A DNA stretch of 64,000 nucleotides from Shewanella seohaensis (GCF_025449215.1 NZ_CP104900.1:1612001-1676000); one strand, 5' to 3'. Positions 1 to 9,395 are shown, counted from the first letter of the stretch. The notes: generated by a model from the sequence alone, not told the origin. Numbers and translations: made by a program.

Positions 1-1362
1 TTATTTACTTGGAGTATTACCCAAGGGCTGACGCGGGTGGATAAACCCATGGCTGCGCAGAAATTTAATACTGAACCTGGCGATATCCTAGGGCAGATTA
101 AATCGACGACCCAGCAGGGCATCTATGTGCTCTGTGATTTTCATCCCTTTGTGGTTGATGCGCCCAAGAATGTCCGTTTGCTTAAAGAAATCGCCCTCGA
201 ATACGATGCGCTGCAACATACGTTGGTACTGGTGAGCCATGCCTTTGAGATCCCGCCCGAAATTAAACGTTATTGCGCCTATTTTCAGCTGACCCTGCCG
301 AGTACCTCCCAGCTTGAGAACTTGATTTATTTAGAGGTGGATAAAGTGCGCGGCCAAGGCATGCCGCTTACTGTGGATGATAAAGCCGTGGTTAAACTGG
401 CGGAAAACCTTCGCGGTGTAACCTTAGATGATGCCAGACGTTTGATCCACAAGGCGATTGTGGATGATGGCGCCATTACCCATTCGGATGTGGACCTTAT
501 CAATAAAGCCAAATTCCAATTGCTCGATCTTAACGGTGTGCTGCAATTTGAATACGACACCAGTGATTTTTCGCAGATTGCTGGCTTACATAATCTCAAA
601 AAATGGTTAAAGCAGCGCGCGCCCGCAGTGCAGATAACCACCGATGCCAAGGCTACTGTACAACCCGATGCGCCCAAGGGCGTGTTATTACTCGGAGTGC
701 AGGGCAGCGGTAAGAGTCTTGCGGCCAAGGCGGTAGCGGGTGTGTGGCAACGGCCTTTGCTCAGACTCGATATGGGCGCCTTATATAACAAATACATAGG
801 CGAAACCGAAAAGAACCTGCGCAACGCCCTCGAGCTGGCCGATATGATGTCGCCCTGTATCCTTTGGATTGATGAAATAGAGAAAGGCTTAAGCGGCAGT
901 AGCAGTGATGAGGGCACTTCGACCCGCATTCTTGGCACACTGTTAACCTGGATGGCGGAGCGTAAGTCCGAGGTCTTTGTGGTCGCTACCGCTAACGATA
1001 TTCAAGCTCTGCCGCCAGAGCTGATGCGCAAGGGGCGAATGGATGAAATCTTCTTTGTCGATTTACCCGACGAGGCCATACGTCAGGCGATTTTCCTGAT
1101 CCATTGCCAGCGCCGTGGTATTGATGTGACTCGGCTCGACCTTGCGCAGCTTTCGCGCCACAGCCAAGGGTTTTCGGGAGCTGAAATCGAGCAAGCAGTT
1201 ATCGCCGCCATGTACAGCGCCCGCAGTTTAGCGCGAATGCTCGACCAAGACATGTTGCTAGAAGAGCTGACCAAAACTAAACCTTTATCCATAGTGATGG
1301 GCGATAAGATTAATGCCCTAAGACAATGGGCCGCGGGGCGCACAGTCAATGCCCATGAGTAG
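1..1362 (+). CDS. Ycf46-like AAA+ ATPase, 5' end outside the window
   Basis: The reading frame is open from base 1, so the amino terminus lies outside the window; the GTG at 37 is only an internal codon. The visible part has an N-terminal half of about 190 residues without obvious catalytic motifs, then an AAA+ module: Walker A GVQGSGKS near 694-717, Walker B LWIDEIEKG near 868-894, and an arginine-rich sensor region around LMRKGRMDE. The order and wording match the cyanobacterial/plastid Ycf46 type of stand-alone AAA ATPase. The substrate is unknown. No signal peptide or membrane segment is visible, so it is probably cytosolic. The call as an AAA ATPase is firm; the Ycf46 assignment is by recognition. 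Confidence 0.85.
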   Translation, partial: LFTWSITQGLTRVDKPMAAQKFNTEPGDILGQIKSTTQQGIYVLCDFHPFVVDAPKNVRLLKEIALEYDALQHTLVLVSHAFEIPPEIKRYCAYFQLTLPSTSQLENLIYLEVDKVRGQGMPLTVDDKAVVKLAENLRGVTLDDARRLIHKAIVDDGAITHSDVDLINKAKFQLLDLNGVLQFEYDTSDFSQIAGLHNLKKWLKQRAPAVQITTDAKATVQPDAPKGVLLLGVQGSGKSLAAKAVAGVWQRPLLRLDMGALYNKYIGETEKNLRNALELADMMSPCILWIDEIEKGLSGSSSDEGTSTRILGTLLTWMAERKSEVFVVATANDIQALPPELMRKGRMDEIFFVDLPDEAIRQAIFLIHCQRRGIDVTRLDLAQLSRHSQGFSGAEIEQAVIAAMYSARSLARMLDQDMLLEELTKTKPLSIVMGDKINALRQWAAGRTVNAHE

Positions 1363-1596
1363 CAACTTATTTCGCTATCACTGATCGCGTTCTGGTGGCG
1401 TATGGGGCGGCTGAGCCTTATCCACGATAAGCGGCTTTAGATTTTAGTGTTGGCTTTGGGTTGGGGAAAGTTGGATATCATCACAGTTGATGTTAACTTG
1501 CTGGTCGATATGGATTATTTTTCAGTTTTAATGGCAAGTTTTTAGTGTGAGTAATATTCGCCGTTTGAGCCGTACAGCATGATAAGCAGGGAAGAG

Positions 1597-2052
1597 ATGA
1601 GTTTCGAGCAAGAGTTTACAGAAAAAGTCGGTGGTTACTTAGACAATCTCACCGATGAGTTACAGCCCATTCTTAAGCAACTGATTGAGCATGATTATCC
1701 CCAAGAGGTTGCCACGCTGGCGTTTGAAGTCTTTGTCGATAGTTTTTCATCCCAATTCCCGGTGCGGGTGTTTTTTATTGATATCGATGGCAAGGCCGCA
1801 TATCCGTCCCCAGTCAATCCAAATTTGCTCGACATAGACCATGTCTATCCCGATGAGTTTGAAGAGGAATATATCGAAAAGGATGGGGACCTTGACCCTT
1901 GGCATATCGCGACAAACGCGCTTATCGAATGGTTCTCTCAGTGCTGGATTGCCGCAGGCGGCCAAAACTTTAAGCTAAAGGCCAATATCGCCCCCCATGA
2001 CAGCCACTATGAGTTCAATTTAGTCGAGAGTCAGTGGCAAGAACGATGCTAA
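1597..2052 (+). CDS. hypothetical acidic protein
   Basis: A 151-residue acidic protein rich in Asp and Glu, with no signal peptide or membrane helix. I do not recognise a family. I chose the ATG at 1597 because AGGGA lies just upstream, whereas the in-frame ATG at 1579 has no ribosome-binding site. A central stretch (VFFIDIDGKAAYPSP) looks like a beta hairpin, and the C-terminal half carries conserved-looking aromatic residues (DPWHIATNALIEWF). It is followed by two further small unknown genes in the same direction, so the group may be a small accessory islet. No function is inferred. Confidence 0.6.
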   Translation: MSFEQEFTEKVGGYLDNLTDELQPILKQLIEHDYPQEVATLAFEVFVDSFSSQFPVRVFFIDIDGKAAYPSPVNPNLLDIDHVYPDEFEEEYIEKDGDLDPWHIATNALIEWFSQCWIAAGGQNFKLKANIAPHDSHYEFNLVESQWQERC

Positions 2053-2184
2053 CTCAGCATAAATTAAGCGTTCGGGGATTGTGAGATTAGGTATAGTAAG
2101 CTCGTTGTATTTTATTCTTCACTCTTTGGGGGAGGAATAGGTTTTAAAACGCGCATCTTTTCTAATAAAATCTTAAAGGTGTTT

Positions 2185-2526
2185 ATGAAGTTAACCGTAA
2201 TTTTTCTATTTCTAATAAGCTACTCTACGCTTGCTGAGAATATCGATAATAGACTATGCAATGAATGGTCGAAACGAGAAGGAAAGATTGGAAGATACGA
2301 TCTTTCATTAATATCTGAAGATAAAGCCAAAGCAAGCATCAAGATGATTAACGGCCTATTAGAATATAAAAGTTTTAATCCTAAGTGGTTCAGGGTATAC
2401 GATGAGGCAGAATTTTATGTGAAGGGATATCTGCTAAAAATTGAGCTCGAAAAAGCATGGAGAAATCGGCAGTATGATGCGGATGAGATTGGCGCCTTGT
2501 GCAAACATTGGATTGAGCATGAGTAA
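2185..2526 (+). CDS. hypothetical secreted protein
   Basis: A 113-residue protein with an N-terminal signal peptide (basic start MKLT, hydrophobic core VIFLFLISYS, likely cleavage after TLA). The start at ATG 2185 is set by AAAGG five bases upstream; GTG 2179 is an alternative. The mature protein has two cysteines near its ends (RLCNEW and ALCKHW), which could form a disulfide in the periplasm. Base composition is more AT-rich than in neighbouring core genes. Small periplasmic two-Cys proteins include Rap1a/Tai-type immunity proteins, but I see no specific motif and leave it unnamed. Confidence 0.6.
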   Translation: MKLTVIFLFLISYSTLAENIDNRLCNEWSKREGKIGRYDLSLISEDKAKASIKMINGLLEYKSFNPKWFRVYDEAEFYVKGYLLKIELEKAWRNRQYDADEIGALCKHWIEHE

Positions 2527-2591
2527 TACCATTAACCAGTACTGGTAGACTCGCAACAAGTTGCTCACCTTAGCTAAGGGCCTGACTGATT

Positions 2592-2965
2592 ATGGATAGG
2601 CGTCAAATGGAAGCATTGAAAGGTATCGATCTCACCGATTCTTTTGTTTTAGATTGGAGTTGTGAGAATAATCGCTTGTGCTTTGAACTAGAAGTTAGCA
2701 TCTGGCCAGAGTCAAAATATTATGTCGAACCCAAACTAAATGAATATACATGTTACCGAAAAGCAACGCTTCAATTCAGTAATATCATTTCCGTATTTGG
2801 TTTAAAGCCAAAACCAGTTGTAATGTCATCAATTGATCCAGATGGCTCAACTGATTATGGCAACATCGATTTTTTCAGGTAGTTGACGGTGGATTTGAGC
2901 TTGAGGGAAATTTTGGCACTGTAAAAATATTTGGTGGTGACATTTTATTTGAAATTTATATATAA
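2592..2965 (+). pseudogene. frameshifted small hypothetical protein (immunity-like fold possible)
   Basis: The first frame runs from ATG 2592 to TAG 2880-2882 and ends NIDFFR. In the minus-1 frame the sequence continues as QVVDGGFELEGNFGTVKIFG to TAA 2963-2965. The continuation has the alternating beta-strand character expected of the same protein, so one gene of about 124 residues is broken. The break lies in a six-T run (2870-2875). Adding one T restores the frame; slippage on the heptamer TTTTTTC would also join the frames. The pattern CYRKATLQF...DYGNID resembles small stand-alone proteins often found near polymorphic-toxin immunity genes, but this is only a resemblance. Confidence 0.6.
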
Positions 2966-3470
2966 AAATGCAGCCATTGAATGATTTGAATAGCCTCCAT
3001 TACTCACTGTCTGTTTGCTATTTGTGGCTCAGCTATATAGGTTATACTTGTCAACTTTATTTTGAAATATTCAAAGCTATATCGTGTTTTAGCGATAGTC
3101 ATCTCAATACAATATTTGCTTTGTGAACCTCATTTATAACTGCGCGAAGTTATACTCATCCACGATAAATCCCACAGTTGAGACAAAGACGGGTGACACC
3201 AAGTCCATCGTTTTATTGTTAGATAACTCATGACGTCATCTTGGCGATAGGTCTCTATTGCCAGTTACATCCTTCCTTGAATGCCATTTGTTTCATCGAA
3301 ATAAACAATTGTGTTTTTGATCAAGCTATTTGGATGGTTTTGTTGCGAATTTGTCATTCTGGTGTAGATCTATATTGTGTCGCAAATTGAACGACACGGC
3401 GGGACAAAGCACGATTTTGGTATGGGTGGTTTTACCGAAATTAAGATCGGGAAGGGAGTGGGAGCTGAGC
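2966..3470. other. intergenic region without a supported gene
   Basis: About 500 bases with no credible coding frame. Frames extended upstream of 3471 read through poorly conserved sequence and lack a ribosome-binding site. The only structure seen is a short inverted repeat with arms TATAACT and AGTTATA at 3135-3154 separated by six bases. The promoter of the DUF3302/HlyD pair probably lies in the last 200 bases, but no clear -35/-10 pair was identified. Confidence 0.5.
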
Positions 3471-3887
3471 ATGTTTTTGGACTATTTTGCCTTAGGCATT
3501 TTGTTTTTTGTCATTGTGGTGATTTTTTATGGCGTGATTGCGATTCACGACATCCCCTATGAAATTGCGAAAAAGCGCAATCATCCCCAGCAGGATGCGT
3601 TGCATATCGCGGGTTGGGTCAGTTTGTTTACCTTGCATGCCCTTTGGCCGTTTCTGTGGATTTGGGCGACCTTGTACCGGGAAGACAGGGGATGGGGCTT
3701 TAGCACTGTAATGAAGCGCGAGCAGGCATTGGAAGAAGATGTTAAAGCGTTAAGGGAAACCGTATTGGCCTTACAGGCAAAGCTTGAGCAGCTCGAATCG
3801 TCAGCCGTACCAGCGGTAAACAAGCCAATGGATGCGATAACAACGGAAGCTAGCGTGACAGAAACTAGCCCAAAAGCCGAGGTGTAA
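3471..3887 (+). CDS. DUF3302 (YiaW-like) inner membrane protein
   Basis: A 138-residue protein. ATG 3471 is preceded by GGAG and begins MFLDYFALGI; an upstream in-frame extension to 3330 is not supported. Two hydrophobic segments (about residues 5-27 and 45-66) flank the hydrophilic motif HDIPYEIAKKRNHPQ, typical of DUF3302. The C-terminal half is a probable coiled coil (EDVKALRETVLALQAKLEQL) with a low-complexity tail. It sits one base before a HlyD-type gene, as yiaW sits next to yiaV in Escherichia coli, so the two products probably form one inner-membrane assembly. The function of the family is not established. Confidence 0.85.
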   Translation: MFLDYFALGILFFVIVVIFYGVIAIHDIPYEIAKKRNHPQQDALHIAGWVSLFTLHALWPFLWIWATLYREDRGWGFSTVMKREQALEEDVKALRETVLALQAKLEQLESSAVPAVNKPMDAITTEASVTETSPKAEV

Positions 3888-3888
3888 C

Positions 3889-5034
3889 ATGGATTTACTA
3901 CTGATATTGACCTATGCCTCGTTCAGCATTGTGATTTTTAAAGTCTTTAAGATCCCGATGAACAAATGGACAGTGCCGACCGCCGTACTCGGGGGCGTGA
4001 TCCTCATCGGTGCGCTGTTACTTATCATGAACTACAACCACCCCTATTCGCGTTTTGCGCGGGAATACTATGTCACAATCCCGATTACGCCAGCGGTAAA
4101 AGGATTAGTGATTTCGGTGGAAGCTAAGCCTAATACGCCGATGAAACAAGGGGATGTGTTATTCCGTATCGATCCTGCGCCCTTTGAAGCCGTGGTCAAA
4201 CGCAAACGAGCCGCACTGTTAGCGGCGGAGCAGGAAGTGCCACAACTTGCGGCCGCTTGGGAATCAGCCAAGGCGAATGTGGCCAGAGTGGCTGCCGATA
4301 GGGAACGTAATAAATCAGCCTATGACCGTTATGAGCAAGGCCACCGTAAAGGTGGGGCGAACTCTCCCTTTACTGCACTGGAATTAGATAACAGACGCCA
4401 ACTGTTTTTAGCCTCAGAGGCTCAGCTAACGGCTGCGCAGGCCGAAGAGTTACGCGCACGTCTTGCCTATGAGTCAAATGTGGATGGGGTAAATTCTAAG
4501 GTGGCGGGGCTGCAGGGGGATCTTGAAAGTGCGCTCTATAATCTCGAGCAAACCGTCGTGCGGGCACCCGCCGATGGTATTGTGACTCAAATGGCGCTGC
4601 GCCCAGGTGCAATGGCGGTGCCTTTACCTTTACGGCCGGTGATGAGTTTTATCCCCGACGAGCAGCGTTATTTTGCTGGCGCATTCTGGCAAAACTCCCT
4701 GCTGCGATTACAGGAAGGGGATGAGGCGGAAGTGGTATTAGATGCGGCGCCTGGACAAGTGTTCAAGGGCAAAGTCGCTAAAGTACTCCCCGCGATGGCC
4801 GAAGGCGAGATCCAGATGAATGGCACGCTGCAATCGTCCAATCAGCTATTCCAAACAGGGCGGGTTATCGTGTTAATCGATATTGAAGACGATGCGATAC
4901 GCCGCCAATTCCCTGCGGGTGTTGCGGGACAAGTGGCTGTGTACACAGAACATTTCCACCATGTCGCCGTGATGCGTAAAGTGCTACTGCGGATGCAGGG
5001 CTGGTTAAACTATCTGTTCTTCGATGGGCACTAG
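3889..5034 (+). CDS. HlyD/EmrA-type membrane-fusion protein (YiaV-like)
   Basis: A 381-residue periplasmic adaptor with an uncleaved N-terminal membrane anchor, made of two close hydrophobic stretches (residues about 3-18 and 28-48). It then has a first lipoyl half-motif (VKGLVISVEAKPNTPMKQGD), a long alpha-helical hairpin rich in Ala and Glu (about 105-205), the second lipoyl half (VVRAPADGIVTQMALRPGA) and a C-terminal beta barrel. This order is that of HlyD-family subunits that bridge inner and outer membrane components. The only close partner is the DUF3302 protein directly upstream; no ATP-binding or outer-membrane channel gene is adjacent. A bidirectional terminator follows. Confidence 0.88.
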   Translation: MDLLLILTYASFSIVIFKVFKIPMNKWTVPTAVLGGVILIGALLLIMNYNHPYSRFAREYYVTIPITPAVKGLVISVEAKPNTPMKQGDVLFRIDPAPFEAVVKRKRAALLAAEQEVPQLAAAWESAKANVARVAADRERNKSAYDRYEQGHRKGGANSPFTALELDNRRQLFLASEAQLTAAQAEELRARLAYESNVDGVNSKVAGLQGDLESALYNLEQTVVRAPADGIVTQMALRPGAMAVPLPLRPVMSFIPDEQRYFAGAFWQNSLLRLQEGDEAEVVLDAAPGQVFKGKVAKVLPAMAEGEIQMNGTLQSSNQLFQTGRVIVLIDIEDDAIRRQFPAGVAGQVAVYTEHFHHVAVMRKVLLRMQGWLNYLFFDGH

Positions 5035-5092
5035 CTGAATTTTGCGCTAACGACTTTGCTTGGATTTGGTTTTAAGCTGTCCAAGAGTGAAT

Positions 5093-5126
5093 AAAAAAGC
5101 GCTGACAAGACTGTCAGCGCTTTTTT
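5093..5126. terminator. bidirectional rho-independent terminator
   Basis: A perfect nine-base-pair stem GCGCTGACA/TGTCAGCGC with a four-base loop (5108-5111), flanked by six A on the left and six T on the right. It can therefore end both the rightward HlyD transcript and the leftward cysA transcript. Confidence 0.9.
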
Positions 5127-5156
5127 GTTATATGCAGCGGTGAATGCAGGCTGCGA

Positions 5157-6287
5157 TTAAATATCGAAGGCCAAGCTGCCCGGCGGCAGGAAGGGCCAGC
5201 TTTGACGAATAGGCGAGCCATCACCTTGTTCTCCAAAGAAATAAGCCGTTCTTGGGGTGGCGTAGACCACACTGCCTTTTTGCAGTCCTAATTCTTGCAG
5301 ATGATGGTGGGTAAAGGTGGCTTCCCACAGTTCTTCACTCTGCCAGCCGATAGGCGCCAGTTCGACGCGCACTTCTGCACCAACTGGTGTTATTGCCACT
5401 ATGGTAAAGGGAATATGGGCTTGGCTGTTGGGTTTATCCGCCAGTGCCAGCTCATGGCTACGCACATAGAGCGCGCCGTTTTGTTGCAGTGGCGCTTGCT
5501 CTGGCGGCACTAAGAAGGCGTCACCATTGGTCCAACGATTCTGTTGCCAGCTCGCTTCAAACCGATTGACGTTACCTAAGAAATCAAACACAAAGCGGCT
5601 ATTGGGTTGGGCATACAACTCAATGGGCGTATTAACCTGTTCAATATGGCCGTTGCTCATCACCACCACTCTATCGGAAAGCTCTAAGGCTTCGTCCTGA
5701 TCGTGGGTCACAAACACGCTAGTGAATTTCAGCTCATCGTGAAGGCTGCGCAACCAGCGGCGCAGTTCTTTACGCACCTTGGCATCGAGGGCGCCAAAGG
5801 GTTCGTCGAGTAACAGTACTTCGGGCTGAGTCGCTAAGGCGCGGGCCAAGGCGATACGCTGTTTTTGTCCGCCTGAAAGCTGCTCAGGGTAGCGCTGGGC
5901 TAAATGGCCAAGTTGCACCATTTCGAGTAAATGGCTGACGCGCTTTTGGATTTCGGCCTTAGAAGGTCGCTGATTTTTCGGAATGACTTCGAGTCCAAAG
6001 GCGACATTGTCGGCGACCGTCATATGGCGGAACAGGGCGTAGTTTTGAAACACAAACCCGACTCTGCGGTCGCGCACATGCACTTGGGTTACATCGCGAT
6101 TACCGAAATGGATTTGGCCGCTATCCGCGCCTTCAAGGCCGGCAATAATCCGTAATAGGGTGGTTTTACCCGAGCCGGAAGGGCCGAGAAGACCAATCAT
6201 CTCGCCTTCTTGAATATCCAGATTGAGTGGCGAAAGCGCCTGAAATTGGCCAAATTTTTTGGAAATATTAGTTAAACGAATACTCAT
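5157..6287 (-). CDS. cysA: sulfate/thiosulfate ABC importer ATP-binding protein CysA
   Basis: A 376-residue ATPase that powers sulfate/thiosulfate uptake. Visible motifs are Walker [10 protein letters not shown] (residues about 34-42), the ABC signature [15 protein letters not shown], Walker [13 protein letters not shown] and the switch histidine in [19 protein letters not shown]-terminal regulatory/TOBE-like region of about 140 residues follows, which is the usual CysA length. Its ATG overlaps the cysW stop codon by four bases (ATGA), showing translational coupling. It is the last gene of the leftward sbp-cysU-cysW-cysA operon and ends at a bidirectional terminator. Confidence 0.96.
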   Translation of the reverse strand: MSIRLTNISKKFGQFQALSPLNLDIQEGEMIGLLGPSGSGKTTLLRIIAGLEGADSGQIHFGNRDVTQVHVRDRRVGFVFQNYALFRHMTVADNVAFGLEVIPKNQRPSKAEIQKRVSHLLEMVQLGHLAQRYPEQLSGGQKQRIALARALATQPEVLLLDEPFGALDAKVRKELRRWLRSLHDELKFTSVFVTHDQDEALELSDRVVVMSNGHIEQVNTPIELYAQPNSRFVFDFLGNVNRFEASWQQNRWTNGDAFLVPPEQAPLQQNGALYVRSHELALADKPNSQAHIPFTIVAITPVGAEVRVELAPIGWQSEELWEATFTHHHLQELGLQKGSVVYATPRTAYFFGEQGDGSPIRQSWPFLPPGSLAFDI

Positions 6288-7153
6288 AATGATTGGCTCT
6301 GCTCTTGGTTGTCATTGGCGGATAAGCTGCGTTGTTGGCGCCACTCTACTAAGGCTTTTAGCAGTAAGGTACATAGGGCGATTAAGGCAAGCAGTGACGC
6401 GCTCGCGAAGGCGGCTTCGGCCTGATAATCTTCGTAAAGTAATTGCACATGCAAAGGTAAGGTGTTGGTTTCGCCACGGATATTGCCAGATACTACGGCA
6501 ACGGCACCAAACTCACCTACGGCTCTGGCGTTGGTGAGGATCACCCCATAAATCAGTGCCCACTTGATATTGGGCAGAGTCACGCGGCGAAACAGTTGCC
6601 ACCATGAAGCGCCAAGAATAACCGCGGCCTCTTCCTCCGATGCGCCTTGTTGCTGCATCAAGGGGATTAATTCTCGGGCAACAAAGGGGCAGGTAACGAA
6701 AATGGTGACTAACAGAATCCCCGGCCAGGCAAACATGATCTGTAAATCGTGCTCAAATAGCCAAGCGCCGAGCCAGCCACTGTTGCCGTAAAGCAGTAGA
6801 TAGAGCAAGCCTGCGACCACGGGTGATACGGCAAAGGGAATATCAATCAAGGTGATGAGTAACTTACGCCCCGGAAACTCAAAGCGCGTTACGCTCCAGG
6901 CGAGCAGTACCCCAAACACTAAGTTAATCGGTACGGTTAGCGCTGCGACCATCAGGGTCAGTCCGATGGCGTGGAGTGAGTCGGGTTGGCTCAGATGCTC
7001 GATATAACGCTCCCAACCACCGACGAAGGCCTGCTGGAAAATACTGACTAAGGGCAGCAGCAGCAACACCATGGCCAAAAACACGGCTAGGGTGATTAGG
7101 CTCCATTTGATAAGGGGCGCTTCACCGACTCTTAACGGTTTAAATGAGTTCAT
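6284..7153 (-). CDS. cysW: sulfate/thiosulfate ABC importer permease CysW
   Basis: A 289-residue integral membrane permease with about six hydrophobic helices. The first is [20 protein letters not shown], and the later cytoplasmic EAA loop is [20 protein letters not shown], which docks on CysA. The motif [20 protein letters not shown] is typical of the CysT/CysW family. It is spaced nine bases after cysU and overlaps cysA by four bases. With CysU it should form the heterodimeric channel for sulfate. Confidence 0.96.
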   Translation of the reverse strand: MNSFKPLRVGEAPLIKWSLITLAVFLAMVLLLLPLVSIFQQAFVGGWERYIEHLSQPDSLHAIGLTLMVAALTVPINLVFGVLLAWSVTRFEFPGRKLLITLIDIPFAVSPVVAGLLYLLLYGNSGWLGAWLFEHDLQIMFAWPGILLVTIFVTCPFVARELIPLMQQQGASEEEAAVILGASWWQLFRRVTLPNIKWALIYGVILTNARAVGEFGAVAVVSGNIRGETNTLPLHVQLLYEDYQAEAAFASASLLALIALCTLLLKALVEWRQQRSLSANDNQEQSQSL

Positions 7154-7162
7154 GGTGGCTCC

Positions 7163-8007
7163 TTATCGGCCGTGAATGCGGCGTAAATAACGCGCCTGCC
7201 ACAGGTTAATCAGCAGTAGCAGCAACAACGAGGTTAGCAGTACGACGGAGGCAATGGCGCTGGCGCCTGCAAAATCAAATTCCTGTAGGCGAACGAAAAT
7301 CATCAGGGAGGTGATTTCACTGATGTAGGGCATATTGCCTGCGATAAAAATCACCGCGCCAAACTCACCTAGACTGCGGGTAAAAGACAGCGCAGTACCG
7401 ACCACTAAGGCTGGCGAGAGGGAAGGTAAAATCACCCGCCAAAACACGGCGCCATCGGTTGCGCCTAAGGTCATGCCGGCTTCTTCTTCATCGTGGGACA
7501 ACTCTTCCAGTACGGGCTGAACGGTTCGCACCACGAAGGGAATGCTGGTGAAGATCATCGCAACCACAATCCCCAATGGCGTGTAGGCCACTTTGATACC
7601 GATTTCGGCTAATAGGCTACCAATCTGGCCATTCTCGGCGTACAGGGTTGCTAAGGTGATACCCGCGACGGCGGTGGGTAAGGCAAAGGGTAAATCGACT
7701 AAGGCATCGAGGATGCGCTTACCCGGAAACTCATAACGCACCAACACCCAGGCGAGTAACAGGCCAAAAAGACAGTTAAACAGGGATGCGGCCAGTGCAG
7801 ATAAAATAGTGACTTTATAACTTGCCAGCACGCGGGGATCGGCAATCACCCCCAATACTCTGCCCAGCTCATCTGGCTGGTTTGCATAATCAGGCCTGTG
7901 GTGGGGAGTAAGAGAATCAAGCTGACAAACAGCAAAGACACACCTAGGCTGATACTAAACCCCGGCAAAACCCGCTTGTGGCGTAAGCGCCCATTATTAA
8001 ATATCAC
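7163..8007 (-). pseudogene. cysU: sulfate/thiosulfate ABC importer permease CysU (CysT), frameshifted
   Basis: The intact frame covers only the last 230 codons (from a TTG at 7855). Upstream in another frame lies the missing amino terminus: starting from GTG 8007 it reads KRVLPGFSISLGVSLLFVSL and continues to MSWAEYWG before TGA. This is the expected first membrane helix of CysT. Adding one base to the five-C run at 7849-7853 (five G on the coding strand) joins both parts into a protein of about 281 residues, the family size. The EAA loop (EEEAGMTLGATDGAVFWRVI) and GEFGAVIFIAGNMPY are intact. A base lost in sequencing is the simplest explanation, since the rest of the operon is undamaged. Confidence 0.85.
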
Positions 8008-8119
8008 TGAATAACCACCCGATAAGGTTAATGGAGTTAATCCAATATTATTATGCCATTAGCACATTATTGCTCAATCGCGATAAAGACTGCTGATGTT
8101 TATCTTTATTGCGATATAA

Positions 8120-8151
8120 CCACAAAACCCGGGACATTGCCCGGGTTGTGG
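8120..8151 (-). promoter_or_regulatory. strong intercistronic hairpin between sbp and cysU
   Basis: An inverted repeat with an ACCCGGG/CCCGGGT core and outer CCAC/GTGG arms (two bases bulged) around a short loop. It lies in the 174-base gap between the binding-protein gene and cysU. There is no long T-run after it on the minus strand, so full termination is not obvious. Such hairpins after binding-protein genes commonly protect the 5' message segment and give more binding protein than permease; that role here is inferred. Confidence 0.6.
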
Positions 8152-8181
8152 ATTTGGTGATTTAGCTACCCAAGCGGATGA

Positions 8182-9189
8182 TCAACGTTTTAATAACTGA
8201 TCCAGTTTGGCGCCATTGGCAAATTGGGTCTTCATCGCGTTGTCCCAGTTACCTATGATCTGCTCAACGGTCATTAACTCAACCGCAGGAAACTGCTTGG
8301 TAAATTCGGCAACAACTTTCTCGTTGTGAACACGATAGTTAAATCCGGCTAACAAACGTTGTGCTTCTTCACTGTAAAGGTAGTTTAAATACTCGGTCGC
8401 GAGTTCTTGCGTGCCGTTACGCTTAGCATTTTTCTCAACTACGGCAACGGGGAATTCTGCCAGAATCGAGGTTTTTGGCACAACAACTTGGTAATCATCG
8501 GCACCATATTGCTGACGAATATTGTTCACTTCAGATTCGAAGGTGATCAGCACATCGCCGATGCCACGTTCAACAAACGACGTGGTTGCACCACGGCCGC
8601 CCGTATCAAATACGGCAACGTTACCAAGGAACTTCTTCAAAAACTCATCTAATGAGGCTTGATTATCTTTACCATAGTTTTTCTGGGCATAACCTAAGGC
8701 CGCTAAGTAAGTGTAACGCGCATTACCCGAGGTTTTTGGGTTCGGGAACACCAACTTAACGTCATCTTTGGCTAAATCATTCCAGTCGCTGATTTGCTTT
8801 GGATTGCCCTTACGCACTAAAAACGCGATGGTAGAGTAGTAAGGTGAGCTGGCATTAGGCAGCAGTTGTTGCCAGTTTTCCGGGATCAACTTGCCGCGGT
8901 CATGCAGAATTTGCACATCGGTGACTTGGTTAAAGGTCACGACATCGGCGGGTAAGCCCTGAAGAATCGAGCGAGCCTGGGCGGAAGAACCCGCATGGGA
9001 TTGTTTGATTTCAACGGTCTTGCCGGTTTGTTCTTGCCAATGTTTAGCAAAAACAGGGTTATAGGCATTGAATAATTCCCGCGCGATATCGTACGAGGAA
9101 TTTAAGAGTGTCTGATCGGCGGCTGCCACATTGAGGGTGGTTCCCAGCAATAGGGTTCCCAGCAGGGCCTTAGTCAATTTTACTGGCAT
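8182..9189 (-). CDS. sbp: periplasmic sulfate/thiosulfate-binding protein
   Basis: A 335-residue substrate-binding protein with signal peptide [24 protein letters not shown]. Family motifs are [20 protein letters not shown] at the mature start, the binding-loop segment [20 protein letters not shown], and [19 protein letters not shown]. It captures the oxyanion in the periplasm and delivers it to CysUW. The start has AAGGAG eight bases upstream. It is the first gene of the leftward operon and is divergent from cysM across about 206 bases. Sbp and CysP are close paralogues; I cannot separate them firmly by sequence reading alone. Confidence 0.92.
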   Translation of the reverse strand: MPVKLTKALLGTLLLGTTLNVAAADQTLLNSSYDIARELFNAYNPVFAKHWQEQTGKTVEIKQSHAGSSAQARSILQGLPADVVTFNQVTDVQILHDRGKLIPENWQQLLPNASSPYYSTIAFLVRKGNPKQISDWNDLAKDDVKLVFPNPKTSGNARYTYLAALGYAQKNYGKDNQASLDEFLKKFLGNVAVFDTGGRGATTSFVERGIGDVLITFESEVNNIRQQYGADDYQVVVPKTSILAEFPVAVVEKNAKRNGTQELATEYLNYLYSEEAQRLLAGFNYRVHNEKVVAEFTKQFPAVELMTVEQIIGNWDNAMKTQFANGAKLDQLLKR

Positions 9190-9395
9190 TTTGTACTCCT
9201 TAATCTGGCAACTGTGTCAGTGTATAGGAATAGAGTAATAGAAGATTTTATTTATAAAAAGCCACATAAATAGAACTTTTTTGAATAACTATGAGCGAAT
9301 AATTGTATGCCTCGGGTGAGATTCATCGTGTTTGTTGTGGCTAACCCCTTAAAATAACCCTATGCTGAATCGCTTTTATTAAAAGGATCATCCGA
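9190..9395. promoter_or_regulatory. divergent sbp / cysM promoter region
   Basis: A 206-base AT-rich gap between two divergent cysteine-pathway genes. In enterobacteria such regions are controlled by CysB with acetylserine as inducer. I see AT-rich tracts around 9240-9290 but no CysB site that can be named with confidence, because its consensus is weak. Promoters on both strands are inferred from gene layout. Confidence 0.5.

Noticed and set aside
3330..3470. Longer amino terminus for the DUF3302 protein
   Set aside because: The added 47 residues are not family-like and the ATG at 3471 has a good ribosome-binding site.
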